A DNA stretch of 50,276 bases from Fibrobacter succinogenes. Lineage in GTDB: Bacteria; Fibrobacterota; Fibrobacteria; Fibrobacterales; Fibrobacteraceae. Positions 26,673 to 34,103 of this stretch are shown here, one piece after another (within the stretch, counting starts at the first letter, position 1; every line of letters starts with the position of its first letter). The notes beneath the pieces are model-generated. The model was not told the DNA's origin, did not search any database, and saw nothing but the letters and a program-made list of their open reading frames with translations. Location of the stretch: positions 1-50,276 of the forward strand of contig CACZAD010000037.1 in NCBI GenBank assembly GCA_902779055.1, in the 5' to 3' direction. The position numbers were made by a program, and so were the translations under genes.

Positions 26673-26697
26673 AATCCAGTAATATGACGGAACATTT
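26673..26697. repeat. Right direct repeat bracketing the AT-rich island
   Basis: AATCCAGTAAT-ATGA-CGGAACATTT, the partner of 21476-21497 in the same orientation. Confidence 0.6.
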
Positions 26698-26829
26698 GTT
26701 CCCAAAAATCCGGGAAAGACCTTTGTCCGTATGATGACGATGAAAACACATAATACTTCGACTTCACTCAAGAAGGCAGGGGAGAAAAGGTGATTGGGGG
26801 AGGAACGCTCTCGGCGCGATTTATTTCTG

Positions 26830-26925
26830 CAGTGAAAGGTTATCCCGCAACGGGGTGCGGGATGACACGCTCCGAGGATGACAATGCGAAAGGCGATCCC
26901 GGCACAAGGCCGGAATGACAGCAAA
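26830..26925. repeat. GC-rich palindromic repeat units
   Basis: TATCCCGCAACGGGGTGCGGGATGACA-type unit followed by CGATCCCGGCACAAGGCCGG-AATGACAG, both of the family seen at 165-480. Confidence 0.75.
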
Positions 26926-27032
26926 ACACGCGCTTTGCCTTCTGCATCTTGCAGAATTCTTGTTCAACATTCAGCACATTCCTTTCTCACATCTCGTGCA
27001 CTTTCGAAAAAATTTTTACTACTTTTCTAGCT

Positions 27033-28085
27033 ATGAATAGATCGCAAGTTATCGTGCATCCATACGACATGGCGCAACCGGATTGGGTTCGCTGCATTTT
27101 GCCCTGCCTCCAGTTCATGGGCAAGAACGACTTCCAAATCATCCCGTCCATCACGGAGATTATCTGCACCAACAAGGACGCGCTCAAGCAGACGCGTGCT
27201 GTCATCCTGCAGAAACCGACGGCGCCAGGCCGCGCACAGATTGCGTTATACTATGCAAAGCTCAAAAAGGAATGCGGCTTCAAGCTCGTGACCGACATGG
27301 ACGATCTTCTGTGGAGTCTTTCGCCGATCATCGCATCGTACGCAAAGCACATTGAAAATCATGACCAGATGATGCTCACGAGTCTTAAACAGGTGCTACC
27401 GCTTTTCGATACGGTGGTCTGCTCCACGCGCTATCTTGCCAGCCGCATCAAGTCGGATCTCGGCGTGAACGCGGTCGTGATGCCAAACGGAGTTTCCAAG
27501 TCGCTGTTCGGACTCCACCAGAGAACATCCGTTTTCACGGGCGTCCCCAAGGTGATGTACGCTGGCAGCCTCGGTCATTTTGCCGATGGGGTCAAGGGCG
27601 ATCTCGACGGTGCTTGGATTCCCTGGATCCGCAAGCACGTTGCCGACGGAAGCATCGACTTCTACATTTTTGGCGAACCGGACTTTTTGAAGGACCTCGA
27701 AGGAAAATACACGAAGATTCCTTACACGACGTTTTTCCCGTTCGCATCGACGGTCGCAAGCTACAAACCCGACTTTTTCCTGGCCCCGCTTGCAAGCAAT
27801 GACTTCAACAGAGCAAAGAGCGACTTGAAGCTCAAGGAAGCGGCCGCTCTCGGCGCAGTGTTCATCGGAAGCGACTTTGCCGGTAGTCCTTACAGCTACG
27901 CTCCCAAGGAACAGCTGATCGGCGCGAACGCAACCGTCGAAGACCTCGACGCAGCATTTGCACATCTCTGCGAACCGGAACATTACATGCAGGCCATCAA
28001 CTGGCAGTACCAGGCGATGGAAGAAAAGCACTGGGCGCACGAAGATCCGGAATACATCAAAAAGTTCGTGGCGACGTATTTGTAA
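27033..28085 (+). CDS. Glycosyltransferase-like protein (GT-B fold)
   Basis: A 350-aa cytosolic protein. It has the layout of group 1 glycosyltransferases: TDMDDLLWSLSP early, VVCSTRYLASRIKSD and VVMPNGVSKSLF in the middle (the NGV motif typical of GT4-like enzymes), KVMYAGSLGHFADG opening the second Rossmann lobe, and KLKEAAALGAVFIGSD near the nucleotide-sugar site. It probably acts in glycan or capsule assembly; sugar unknown. The ATG was chosen over an upstream TTG because the extra 28 residues are low quality. It stands alone between repeats. Confidence 0.75.
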   Translation: MNRSQVIVHPYDMAQPDWVRCILPCLQFMGKNDFQIIPSITEIICTNKDALKQTRAVILQKPTAPGRAQIALYYAKLKKECGFKLVTDMDDLLWSLSPIIASYAKHIENHDQMMLTSLKQVLPLFDTVVCSTRYLASRIKSDLGVNAVVMPNGVSKSLFGLHQRTSVFTGVPKVMYAGSLGHFADGVKGDLDGAWIPWIRKHVADGSIDFYIFGEPDFLKDLEGKYTKIPYTTFFPFASTVASYKPDFFLAPLASNDFNRAKSDLKLKEAAALGAVFIGSDFAGSPYSYAPKEQLIGANATVEDLDAAFAHLCEPEHYMQAINWQYQAMEEKHWAHEDPEYIKKFVATYL

Positions 28086-28097
28086 ATCGATTCCGCT

Positions 28098-28154
28098 TAA
28101 GGCAATGCCGGAACCCCGGAACTTGTCCGGGGTAAACTCTGTCCGGCATGACAA
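28098..28154. repeat. Nested palindromic repeat
   Basis: One palindrome unit (AATGCCGGAAC...GTCCGGCATGACA) contains another (CCCCGGAACTTGTCCGGGG) in its middle, evidence for repeat-in-repeat insertion. Confidence 0.7.
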
Positions 28155-28191
28155 TTAAAAAATGGATCTCCTCCCTAACGGTCGAAGATGA

Positions 28192-28923
28192 CTACTGTTT
28201 TTCGCGGAGCTTCTCGGCGGCGCGAATAATTTCTCGTTCGCGTATGATTTCTTCAACGTGCTTGTTGAAAAGTTCTTCCGTATGAATTCGGAAAATTTCT
28301 CGTTCCTGCTTGGCGTATGCCGAGAAACTCATGATGTACAAAATGGGGATGACGAGAATCAGCGTCTTTTCCAAAAACTCGAAGGCGACACCTCGGTCAA
28401 TATCAAACGTCGTAAAGACGACGGTCAAAAATCCAAGCTGGTTGGGATCCATAAAAACAAGCACCAGCAACAACAGCGAAGCAATCATCCAGGCATTCAG
28501 AATTCTTTTCGGGAACCGTTCCTTGAGAATGCCACGCTGCTGCATATACCCTTCCTGCCTCTTGACCATATCGCTGAAAATGAAATAATTCAAAAAGTAA
28601 CCGACAAACGGAACGCAGGTGAGAAGGACCGCACCCATCGGCGAAAATGATGTCATCGTCAACAACCGCAAATTCGAAATCGCTCGATGCAGCCACGACA
28701 AATAGCTAATGCAAAAAGCCACAAGCGACATGAATATACCAGCACAGATGCAAAAGGCAAACACCATAAAAAGCATCCCCGAAAATACAGCCAACAAATC
28801 TCCAAACAGGAGATACACGCCCATCACCATAAAAACAAACTGCAACCAGAAAACGACAAAAAGAATAAAGATAACCTTCATCCAAAAAATCACACGGTCG
28901 GCGCGTTTCGTATTATCCTGCAT
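28192..28923 (-). CDS. Multi-pass membrane protein, DUF4328-like
   Basis: A 243-aa inner-membrane protein with about five hydrophobic helices. The middle section (SNLRLLTMTSFSPMGAVLL then a helix and a VKRQEGY loop) resembles DUF4328, a family of unknown function. The C-terminus is a charged helix with Glu/Arg repeats. Ribosome site GGAGGACTT supports the internal ATG. Confidence 0.65.
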   Translation of the reverse strand: MQDNTKRADRVIFWMKVIFILFVVFWLQFVFMVMGVYLLFGDLLAVFSGMLFMVFAFCICAGIFMSLVAFCISYLSWLHRAISNLRLLTMTSFSPMGAVLLTCVPFVGYFLNYFIFSDMVKRQEGYMQQRGILKERFPKRILNAWMIASLLLLVLVFMDPNQLGFLTVVFTTFDIDRGVAFEFLEKTLILVIPILYIMSFSAYAKQEREIFRIHTEELFNKHVEEIIREREIIRAAEKLREKQ

Positions 28924-29298
28924 AAGTCCTCCACTCAAAATATAACATTTAAAGATTTTTCGTTATTGAAGTTTCATAAAAATGGGCCAAGATTCCTCAT
29001 AGTACATATATTGGGGTGTGTTGATAGAATGTACATATTATAAATACACTTCAACAAGTTTAACGCCACTTTTTACATTTTATCCACTTAAATCACATTC
29101 TGTTTCACGTGAAACATTTTATCGTGGAAAAATATGAACATATGCTATCAACAAAAAAAAATGTTTCAGCCATTTTTAATTCTTGATTTTAATCCACTGT
29201 TTATAAACACAGTCCATTTTATCAACAAAGAGAATCCTAAAAAAGAACAGAGCCCCGTTACGGAAGCTCGGCATTTGTCAATTTTTTAGATTTTTCGA
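28924..29298. other. AT-rich gap carrying the first parS site
   Basis: No gene seen. It holds a perfect parS (29101-29116), a TTATCCACT DnaA-box-like 9-mer near 29090, the perfect palindrome TGTTTATAAACA near 29200, and an inverted GTTGATAG/CTATCAAC pair. Candidate origin-region or partition DNA. A small GAGC/GCTC hairpin lies at about 29250-29270. Confidence 0.5.
29101..29116. other. parS site 1 (perfect)
   Basis: TGTTTCACGTGAAACA, identical to the bacterial consensus parS palindrome bound by ParB, 5.9 kb from parB. Confidence 0.95.
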
Positions 29299-29697
29299 CT
29301 AGAATTTCACGGTGTGCGGCGGTTCAGTGAAGCTGCAGAACGTGGCAGTGGCATCCTTGAAGTAGAGGACTTCGGTGTTTTCGTCATCCGGGGAATACAT
29401 ACGCTTGAGTTCGGGGTAGGCTTCGAGCATATGGACCTTGGGTTCACGGCGGTCATCGCGGACGAGAGTTCCACTCAAACGGAGCCACTTATTGCCGGCC
29501 TTGTTCATAGCGCAAAGCTGCACCTTGCCGTTTTTCTGGATCTGCTTCGAGACATTCTTGGACTTGCCGGTCTGGATGTAGAGTTTGCCTTCGAAAATTT
29601 CGATGGTTCCAAACGGGCGTACTTTCGGTTCGTCGCCATCGACAGTTGCGAGGAAATAGGCGCCACATTCTTTAATAAAGTTTTTGACTTCTTCCAT
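29299..29697 (-). CDS. Pyridoxamine 5'-phosphate oxidase-family flavoprotein
   Basis: A 132-aa split-barrel protein that probably binds FMN or F420-type flavin. FLATVDGDEPKVRPFG at residues 15-30, KLYIQTGKSKNVSKQI and NKAGNKWLRLSG are the family hallmarks, like NimA/YhbP-type small PPOX proteins. Role likely redox; the true pyridoxine enzyme is longer. A strong ribosome site AAGGAGTATATA precedes the ATG. Confidence 0.88.
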   Translation of the reverse strand: MEEVKNFIKECGAYFLATVDGDEPKVRPFGTIEIFEGKLYIQTGKSKNVSKQIQKNGKVQLCAMNKAGNKWLRLSGTLVRDDRREPKVHMLEAYPELKRMYSPDDENTEVLYFKDATATFCSFTEPPHTVKF

Positions 29698-29822
29698 TAT
29701 ATACTCCTTAATGAAATTACAGTGAACAATATATAAAAAGAGTAGGGTATTAAACGGAGAATATTTGAACTTGCCGACGAAGCGTCTTTTTTCACCGACT
29801 TTCCGTAACCCTGGTTGTATTA

Positions 29823-30326
29823 CTAAAAGCGCTTTATAACTTCTCGGTAGATCCGTTCCATCTCCGCGCTGAAACAGCAGAAGATGACCTTCTTGACATT
29901 CCGTGCAGGATATTCACGGACCGTTTTCACGGCAATTTCGGTTGCCTCTTTCCAAGGGTAACCATAAACGCCGGTAGAGATAGCAGGGAAGGCGACAGTT
30001 TCGCAGCCGTTTTCTTCGGCAAGTGCAAGGCAGCTCTTATAGCACGACTCCAAAAGTTTAGGTTCGCCATGCAGGCCGTCACGATAAATCGGTCCAGGAG
30101 TATGGATCACAAACTTCGCCGGAAGCTTGAACCCGAGAGTGATTTTAGCCTTGCCCGTCTCACAACCGTTCAGAGGAATGCACGCCTGTAAAAGTTCCGG
30201 CCCCGCCGCACGATGAATAGCCCCATCGACTCCGCCGCCACCCAGCAACGAACAGTTCGCCGCATTCACGATAGCATCGACTTTAAGCTTGGTAATATCA
30301 CCCTGGATAATTTCAATATCGATCAT
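29823..30326 (-). CDS. Macro domain protein (O-acetyl-ADP-ribose deacetylase type)
   Basis: A 167-aa single macro domain that hydrolyses O-acetyl-ADP-ribose or mono-ADP-ribose in relatives such as YmdB. VDAIVNAANCSLLGGGGVDGAIHRAAG holds the ribose-binding Asn and the Gly-rich loop, and FPAISTGVYGYP is the diphosphate loop. Length and motifs match the family closely. Stand-alone gene. Confidence 0.93.
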   Translation of the reverse strand: MIDIEIIQGDITKLKVDAIVNAANCSLLGGGGVDGAIHRAAGPELLQACIPLNGCETGKAKITLGFKLPAKFVIHTPGPIYRDGLHGEPKLLESCYKSCLALAEENGCETVAFPAISTGVYGYPWKEATEIAVKTVREYPARNVKKVIFCCFSAEMERIYREVIKRF

Positions 30327-30422
30327 AAAAACCTCACAAAATCAAATATATATTAATGAGGCGTAATTTTTATCGCTCATTCTTTTTTACCTTATCCAAA
30401 ACCATTTATTATATTAATCCAT

Positions 30423-31256
30423 ATGAAAAGGATTATTCTCATTTTCAGCTTCATAGCAGCCATAGCGAACGCCTCGACCGACGTCGATTGCCTCCGCGCC
30501 AGGTTAAAGATATTCATTGCACAATATGAAGCGCTCAACGATAACTATCACGGGCTGATTATAGACAGCACCTGCACCGACAACACCCAAAACAAGTTTA
30601 CCTTTTCAGATGACCACACCTATTTATGGACCTCATACGCACGCTTAAGCCCAAACAGCAAATTTGAGAAAAGGGATCCCGAAAAGTTGAGTTACAAGGC
30701 AAAGATTTCACAAGAAGGCGACTTCAAGATATATAACCGTGATCCTGAAACATACAGAGTTTTCCATACGGAAGATTCCGTTTATGTCGAGAAAAAATAT
30801 AAAAGCTCATCTGAAATCACCGAAAAAATATGGCATATAAAAAACGACACCCTCTATGAGGTAACGGTCAAAAGCGACACCACAGATTCGGATGGATCCA
30901 GAACACCGCAATCCATATCTACAATGATAATGACATACGACCCTGGATTCAAAAACAGATGCTATGAAACGTATTTGAACGGTGGTAAATATGAGGTATT
31001 ATACGAATACGAATCTAGGGGAGACACTCTCATAGAATATTATGGAGCATTGGTAGGAAACGTAGGATTCCCCACCGCACACAGTAAAGAAACCGACAGC
31101 GTTTGGAGCAGAACTTTCTACGTACCCTTCAATGTAGAACCAACTTTAGGTATTGTTTGCAAACCCCACCCGGGTAATACTCCTAAGGAGGCAAAAACAT
31201 TTGACCTCCTCGGCAGGCCTGCAAGGAATGAACATTTAATCAGGGTAATGAAGTAG
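30423..31256 (+). CDS. Exported protein with T9SS-like C-terminal tail
   Basis: A 277-aa protein with signal peptide MKRIILIFSFIAAIANAS and a beta-rich body of no recognised family (many Tyr, Asp, Thr). The end AKTFDLLGRPARNEHLIRVMK resembles the start of type-A sorting tails of the type IX secretion system (DLLGR followed by a basic strand), which fits Fibrobacter. The stop codon lies at the start of the repeat-rich parS region. Confidence 0.65.
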   Translation: MKRIILIFSFIAAIANASTDVDCLRARLKIFIAQYEALNDNYHGLIIDSTCTDNTQNKFTFSDDHTYLWTSYARLSPNSKFEKRDPEKLSYKAKISQEGDFKIYNRDPETYRVFHTEDSVYVEKKYKSSSEITEKIWHIKNDTLYEVTVKSDTTDSDGSRTPQSISTMIMTYDPGFKNRCYETYLNGGKYEVLYEYESRGDTLIEYYGALVGNVGFPTAHSKETDSVWSRTFYVPFNVEPTLGIVCKPHPGNTPKEAKTFDLLGRPARNEHLIRVMK

Positions 31257-31320
31257 TCCTACCATAATCGGCTCGGAAATAGAAACAAATATGTTTGTTT
31301 CCGCTTCACTCGCTTCATAT
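31255..31320. repeat. Hairpin element of the parS-module family, copy without parS
   Basis: A right-arm remnant AGTCC, a 10-nt linker, then CGG...AAAT and the stem GAAACAAA/TTTGTTTC. It is nearly the same as the copy at 32095-32140, with an A:T to G:C exchange on both sides of one pair. Confidence 0.7.
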
Positions 31321-31327
31321 TGTGTTG

Positions 31328-31427
31328 GGACTACGATTACATCGTAGTCCTACACTCTGCGGATACCAAATAAAAACATACTAGTATGTTTTTGCTTGGT
31401 ATCCTTGATTGTGTTTCACGTGAAACA
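31328..31427. repeat. Hairpin-hairpin-parS module, copy 1 (includes parS site 2)
   Basis: Hairpin 1 is GGACTACGAT/ATCGTAGTCC (31328-31350, three-base loop). Hairpin 2 is 31361-31404 (44 nt, 19 pairs, two-base loop, one internal loop). A 7-nt spacer leads to a perfect parS TGTTTCACGTGAAACA at 31412-31427. Intergenic. Confidence 0.85.
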
Positions 31428-31486
31428 TATTCACGAGTTAGGGGGTCTTTTTTATTTGAATTAGGTATATTGTTTATAGAGGTTTT

Positions 31487-32041
31487 ATGAAGATTGAACA
31501 TATTGCCATTTGGGTCAGGGATATTGACAAGGTGTGTGAGTTTTACCGGAAATACTTCGGTGGGGTAGTACACCCAATTTACCATAACCCGACAAAACAG
31601 TTCACCAGCCGGTTCATTACCTTTGACGACAGTGCCCGCCTGGAAGTTATGCACCGCCTTGATATTGATTTTGGAAAAAATGTTTGGACTGTAACTTCGT
31701 TACAGTCCGACACCCATCGGTCAGCAAATGAAAAAATGCGAGCATTTTTTCGCTTTCTGACCTCGGCAGTGTTTCACGTGAAACCTCTACAGGGCGAATG
31801 TAGCGCCCATACTTGTATGGGCATTACTGAGCCCCAAGAGGTAGGGCACAAAGTGTCCCAACATTTGGGTTTCACCCACCTTTCCTTTTCTGTCGGTTCA
31901 AAAGAAGAAGTGGATCACCTGACCAAGCAAATGTCTTCCGAAGGGGTTCCTGTCATAGATCAACCGAGAACTACCGGTGACGGGTATTACGAAAGCGTAG
32001 TCCTCGACCCCGAAGGGAACAGAATAGAGATTACTGTATAA
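31487..32041 (+). CDS. VOC/glyoxalase-fold protein with in-frame repeat insertion
   Basis: A 184-aa vicinal-oxygen-chelate protein. Residues 1-60 (MKIEHIAIWVRDIDKVCEFY...RLEVMHR) and 127-184 (LGFTHLSFSVGS...GYYESVVLDPEGNRIEITV) make one complete VOC domain of about 124 aa, the usual length. Metal ligands fit His5, Glu53 and C-terminal residues (His131, Glu181). Residues about 61-126 are the translation of hairpins, a parS site and a further hairpin pair, with no protein-like character. The gene thus looks interrupted without a frameshift, at a beta-strand junction. Function is uncertain; the insert may form a loop or abolish folding. Confidence 0.75.
   Translation: MKIEHIAIWVRDIDKVCEFYRKYFGGVVHPIYHNPTKQFTSRFITFDDSARLEVMHRLDIDFGKNVWTVTSLQSDTHRSANEKMRAFFRFLTSAVFHVKPLQGECSAHTCMGITEPQEVGHKVSQHLGFTHLSFSVGSKEEVDHLTKQMSSEGVPVIDQPRTTGDGYYESVVLDPEGNRIEITV
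31686..31785. repeat. Hairpin-hairpin-parS module, copy 2, inside the VOC gene (parS site 3)
   Basis: Exactly the layout of copy 1, 358 bp downstream: hairpin 1 GGACTGTAAC/GTTACAGTCC, hairpin 2 at 31719-31762, parS-like TGTTTCACGTGAAACC at 31770-31785 (one mismatch). Stems differ from copy 1 at about ten pairs, all compensated. Confidence 0.85.
31805..31858. repeat. Second hairpin-pair module, copy 1
   Basis: GCCCATAC-TT-GTATGGGC, then 21 nt, then GGGCAC-AAA-GTGTCC. A related pair with the same 21-nt spacing lies at 33362-33413. Inside the VOC gene. Confidence 0.65.
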
Positions 32042-32070
32042 TGTTGAAACTCTCGACTTATATTATGTTT

Positions 32071-32162
32071 GGACTCTTCGAATCCTACCTTAATCGGCTC
32101 GGAAATAGGAACAAATATATTTGTTCCTGCTTCACTCGCCTCATAAGGTTTCACGTGGAACA
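32071..32162. repeat. Hairpin-hairpin-parS module, copy 3 (parS site 4)
   Basis: A shortened hairpin 1 (GGACTC-TTC-GAATCC), a 10-nt linker, hairpin 2 with GGAACAAA/TTTGTTCC, and a parS-like GGTTTCACGTGGAACA at 32147-32162 (two mismatches), just before the next start codon. The distance from hairpin 2 to parS is the same 51 nt as in copies 1 and 2. Confidence 0.75.
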
Positions 32163-32164
32163 TT

Positions 32165-32926
32165 ATGATTAAAAAAGTACTTACCATATTCCTTATCTCT
32201 ATATCTTTTGCTTTTGCAAATATATCTGCATTGGAAGATCCAGTACAGGATTCCACCATTGCATCCATAGAACTAAGCAACATCTACAATAACAAATACA
32301 ATCCCTTCGATGTATTATTCTTGGGAGGGATAGGATATACATCTACAAAAAGATTCGAAATAGATGTCATCTGCATAAGCGCACAAGACCTAGGGAGAAA
32401 ACTTTTCGGCATCGACCGGTTACTTGCTGACTATACACTTTTACGATTCGACCGCAGATTTGAACGAACTGAAGGCGAAACGAAAATCAACGAGTTTTCA
32501 TTCGGAAGTGCGGTATCGTTCTTAGGTTTCGCTTTTCTCGGAATGGCTGCTCCTGAAGAAAGCACTTTACAGAAAATAGCATTTGGAGGAATGTGGCTTT
32601 CAACCGGAACAACAAAATACATCTTATATGGGAACAACCTTTCTGGAGTTGCGTTAGCGGAAAGTCATACCATAGAATGGTTTCTTAGAAATGAGCAAAA
32701 AGAAAACAAATCACATTACTCAATTAAAGAATTTGGATTCATTGAAGAAGTGGGTATCCAATTTGGCATTTTCCTAGCACAAGTAACAGCAGGTGTATCT
32801 TTTGAAATTACCAACAAGCAACGCAACGTTGGATGGTTTATAAAGGCAATTACGCTCCCCATCCCAATGGATAGTCCTCGTCCGAAAGAACAAGCTCCGA
32901 ATCGTGTTGGATCTATGGCTTTATAG
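32165..32926 (+). CDS. Hypothetical exported protein
   Basis: A 253-aa protein with signal peptide MIKKVLTIFLISISFAFA. A Gly/Ser-rich hydrophobic middle (VSFLGFAFLGMAA) and GGMWLSTGTTKYILYG may be membrane segments. No family recognised. The ATG follows parS site 4 by two bases and no ribosome site is visible because the parS palindrome fills that position. More AT-rich than the core genes. Confidence 0.6.
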   Translation: MIKKVLTIFLISISFAFANISALEDPVQDSTIASIELSNIYNNKYNPFDVLFLGGIGYTSTKRFEIDVICISAQDLGRKLFGIDRLLADYTLLRFDRRFERTEGETKINEFSFGSAVSFLGFAFLGMAAPEESTLQKIAFGGMWLSTGTTKYILYGNNLSGVALAESHTIEWFLRNEQKENKSHYSIKEFGFIEEVGIQFGIFLAQVTAGVSFEITNKQRNVGWFIKAITLPIPMDSPRPKEQAPNRVGSMAL

Positions 32927-33241
32927 GTACAAGCACGTCTTCGCATTCAAACCTTAACAAGTTTTGGGCATAGCCCGAAATTGGCGCCTCAGCTATGGAT
33001 TGTATGCAAGCATATTTTTGCGACTCTCACCTTAACAAGTTCTGCGCAAACGCTATGTTGGTCGGCTCGGTTATGGAAAGCATGCAAGCATGCTTTCCGC
33101 AACTCTCGCCTTAACAACATTTCAACATTTATCAAAATGTTATCAACATATATTTTATGAATTTTATAGGGTGGGGGAGTTTGTTAATTATTTTCTAAAA
33201 AAGTTATGCTAAATTTCAATTCGGAACTTGATAATCATCAT

Positions 33242-33257
33242 TGTTCCACGTGAAACA
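33242..33257. other. parS site 5 (one mismatch)
   Basis: TGTTCCACGTGAAACA; position 5 is C instead of T. Lies 186 bp upstream of rsmG-parA-parB. Confidence 0.85.
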
Positions 33258-33361
33258 ATTGCAAACCGAGGAAGCGGCGGGAAACCTGTTTACCGACATT
33301 TCCGAGGTGCAGCAAGTTGGCTCCGAAGGAGCAAACATACGATAGCGAGTGTCGCGACGGG

Positions 33362-33413
33362 GTGCTTGCACACCGGCATGACCGAGCATGAGCATGTAGG
33401 ACACGCAGTGTCC
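33362..33413. repeat. Second hairpin-pair module, copy 2
   Basis: GTGC-TT-GCAC followed at equal spacing by GGACAC-GCA-GTGTCC; the surrounding bases (GGCAT.AC.GAGC, GTAGG, AACATT) match the copy in the VOC gene. Confidence 0.6.
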
Positions 33414-33443
33414 AAACATTGCCGATACTAAAAAAGAGAAAAC

Positions 33444-34103
33444 TTGAGTTACAGAACCAACAAAGCGCAGCAAGACCTTTTGAACCAGTTCCTGGCAGAA
33501 CATAGTGTTCAACTGTCCGAAGATACTCTCGACAAGCTTTACCAGTTTGCAGACTTGGTGGTGGACACCAAGGAATTTGGCAACTTGATTTCTGCAAAGG
33601 ATGCAGGGAAGTTTTTGTCCAGACACATTGCCGATTCCCTTGTTCCGTTTGTATTTATGGGAAAGGAAATTTCCGATCAAATCGGGAATGACAAAAAGCG
33701 TTGGGCCGATATGGGTGCCGGAGCAGGTTGCCCAGTTTTCCCGCTTGCGATTGCTATGCCGAATGTGCAGTTCTATGCAGTTGAACCACGCCATATGCGC
33801 GTGAACTTTATGCAGATGGTCAAGGAAAAGCTCCACCTGGACAACTTGACTGTCGTCGGCAAGCGCTTTGAAACTTCCGGTCTTACAGACCTTGACTTTA
33901 TCAGCTGCCGCGCCCTCTCGACTTTCGAAAACGACTGGGAACGTGCGCAAGCCGGACTCAAGAAAGGTGGCACGTTCGTCACCCTGAAGAGTTACAATAA
34001 TATCGTCCATTTGGAAAACGATCCCAAGGTACATATCCAAAAGTATGTACTTCCAGAAGAAGAACAGGTGTACGCTTTAGTCACCCGAGGTAACAATGAG
34101 TAA
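33444..34103 (+). CDS. rsmG: 16S rRNA (guanine527-N7)-methyltransferase
   Basis: A 219-aa SAM-dependent methyltransferase (GidB) acting on 16S rRNA G527. Motif I is ADMGAGAGCPVFPLAIA (normally GSGAGFPG), then YAVEPRHMRVNF as motif II and DFISCRALSTF. The start is TTG with GAGA eight bases before; no ATG fits the family length. Its stop overlaps the parA start by 8 bp. The rsmG-parA-parB order is a common one near chromosome origins. Confidence 0.93.
   Translation: MSYRTNKAQQDLLNQFLAEHSVQLSEDTLDKLYQFADLVVDTKEFGNLISAKDAGKFLSRHIADSLVPFVFMGKEISDQIGNDKKRWADMGAGAGCPVFPLAIAMPNVQFYAVEPRHMRVNFMQMVKEKLHLDNLTVVGKRFETSGLTDLDFISCRALSTFENDWERAQAGLKKGGTFVTLKSYNNIVHLENDPKVHIQKYVLPEEEQVYALVTRGNNE

Larger units (their letters stand above)
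26554..27032. other. Gene-free interval to the right of the island
   Basis: 26554-26670 is AT-rich and should hold the promoter of the minus-strand ATPase/CHAT operon. The right direct repeat is at 26673-26697, then palindromic repeats at about 26830-26925. No gene is supported; the open frame on the minus strand at 26670-26924 runs through repeats. Confidence 0.6.
32927..33443. other. Repeat-filled gap before rsmG
   Basis: Two tandem palindrome units (about 32955-33035 and 33040-33115), an AT-rich stretch, parS site 5, and a second hairpin-pair module (33362-33413). A 34-codon open frame starts at TTG 33241 across parS site 5 (MFHVKQLQTEEAAG...) and stops at 33343-33345; it could be a leader peptide or an older rsmG N-terminus. 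Confidence 0.55.

Noticed and set aside
26670..26924. Minus-strand 84-codon frame right of the island
   Set aside because: It runs through the direct repeat and two palindromic repeats, and lacks a ribosome site or domain.
31255..33413. CRISPR or integron attC array in the parS region
   Set aside because: Hairpins repeat without fixed unique spacers or cassettes, and there is no integrase; fixed linkage to parS explains them better.
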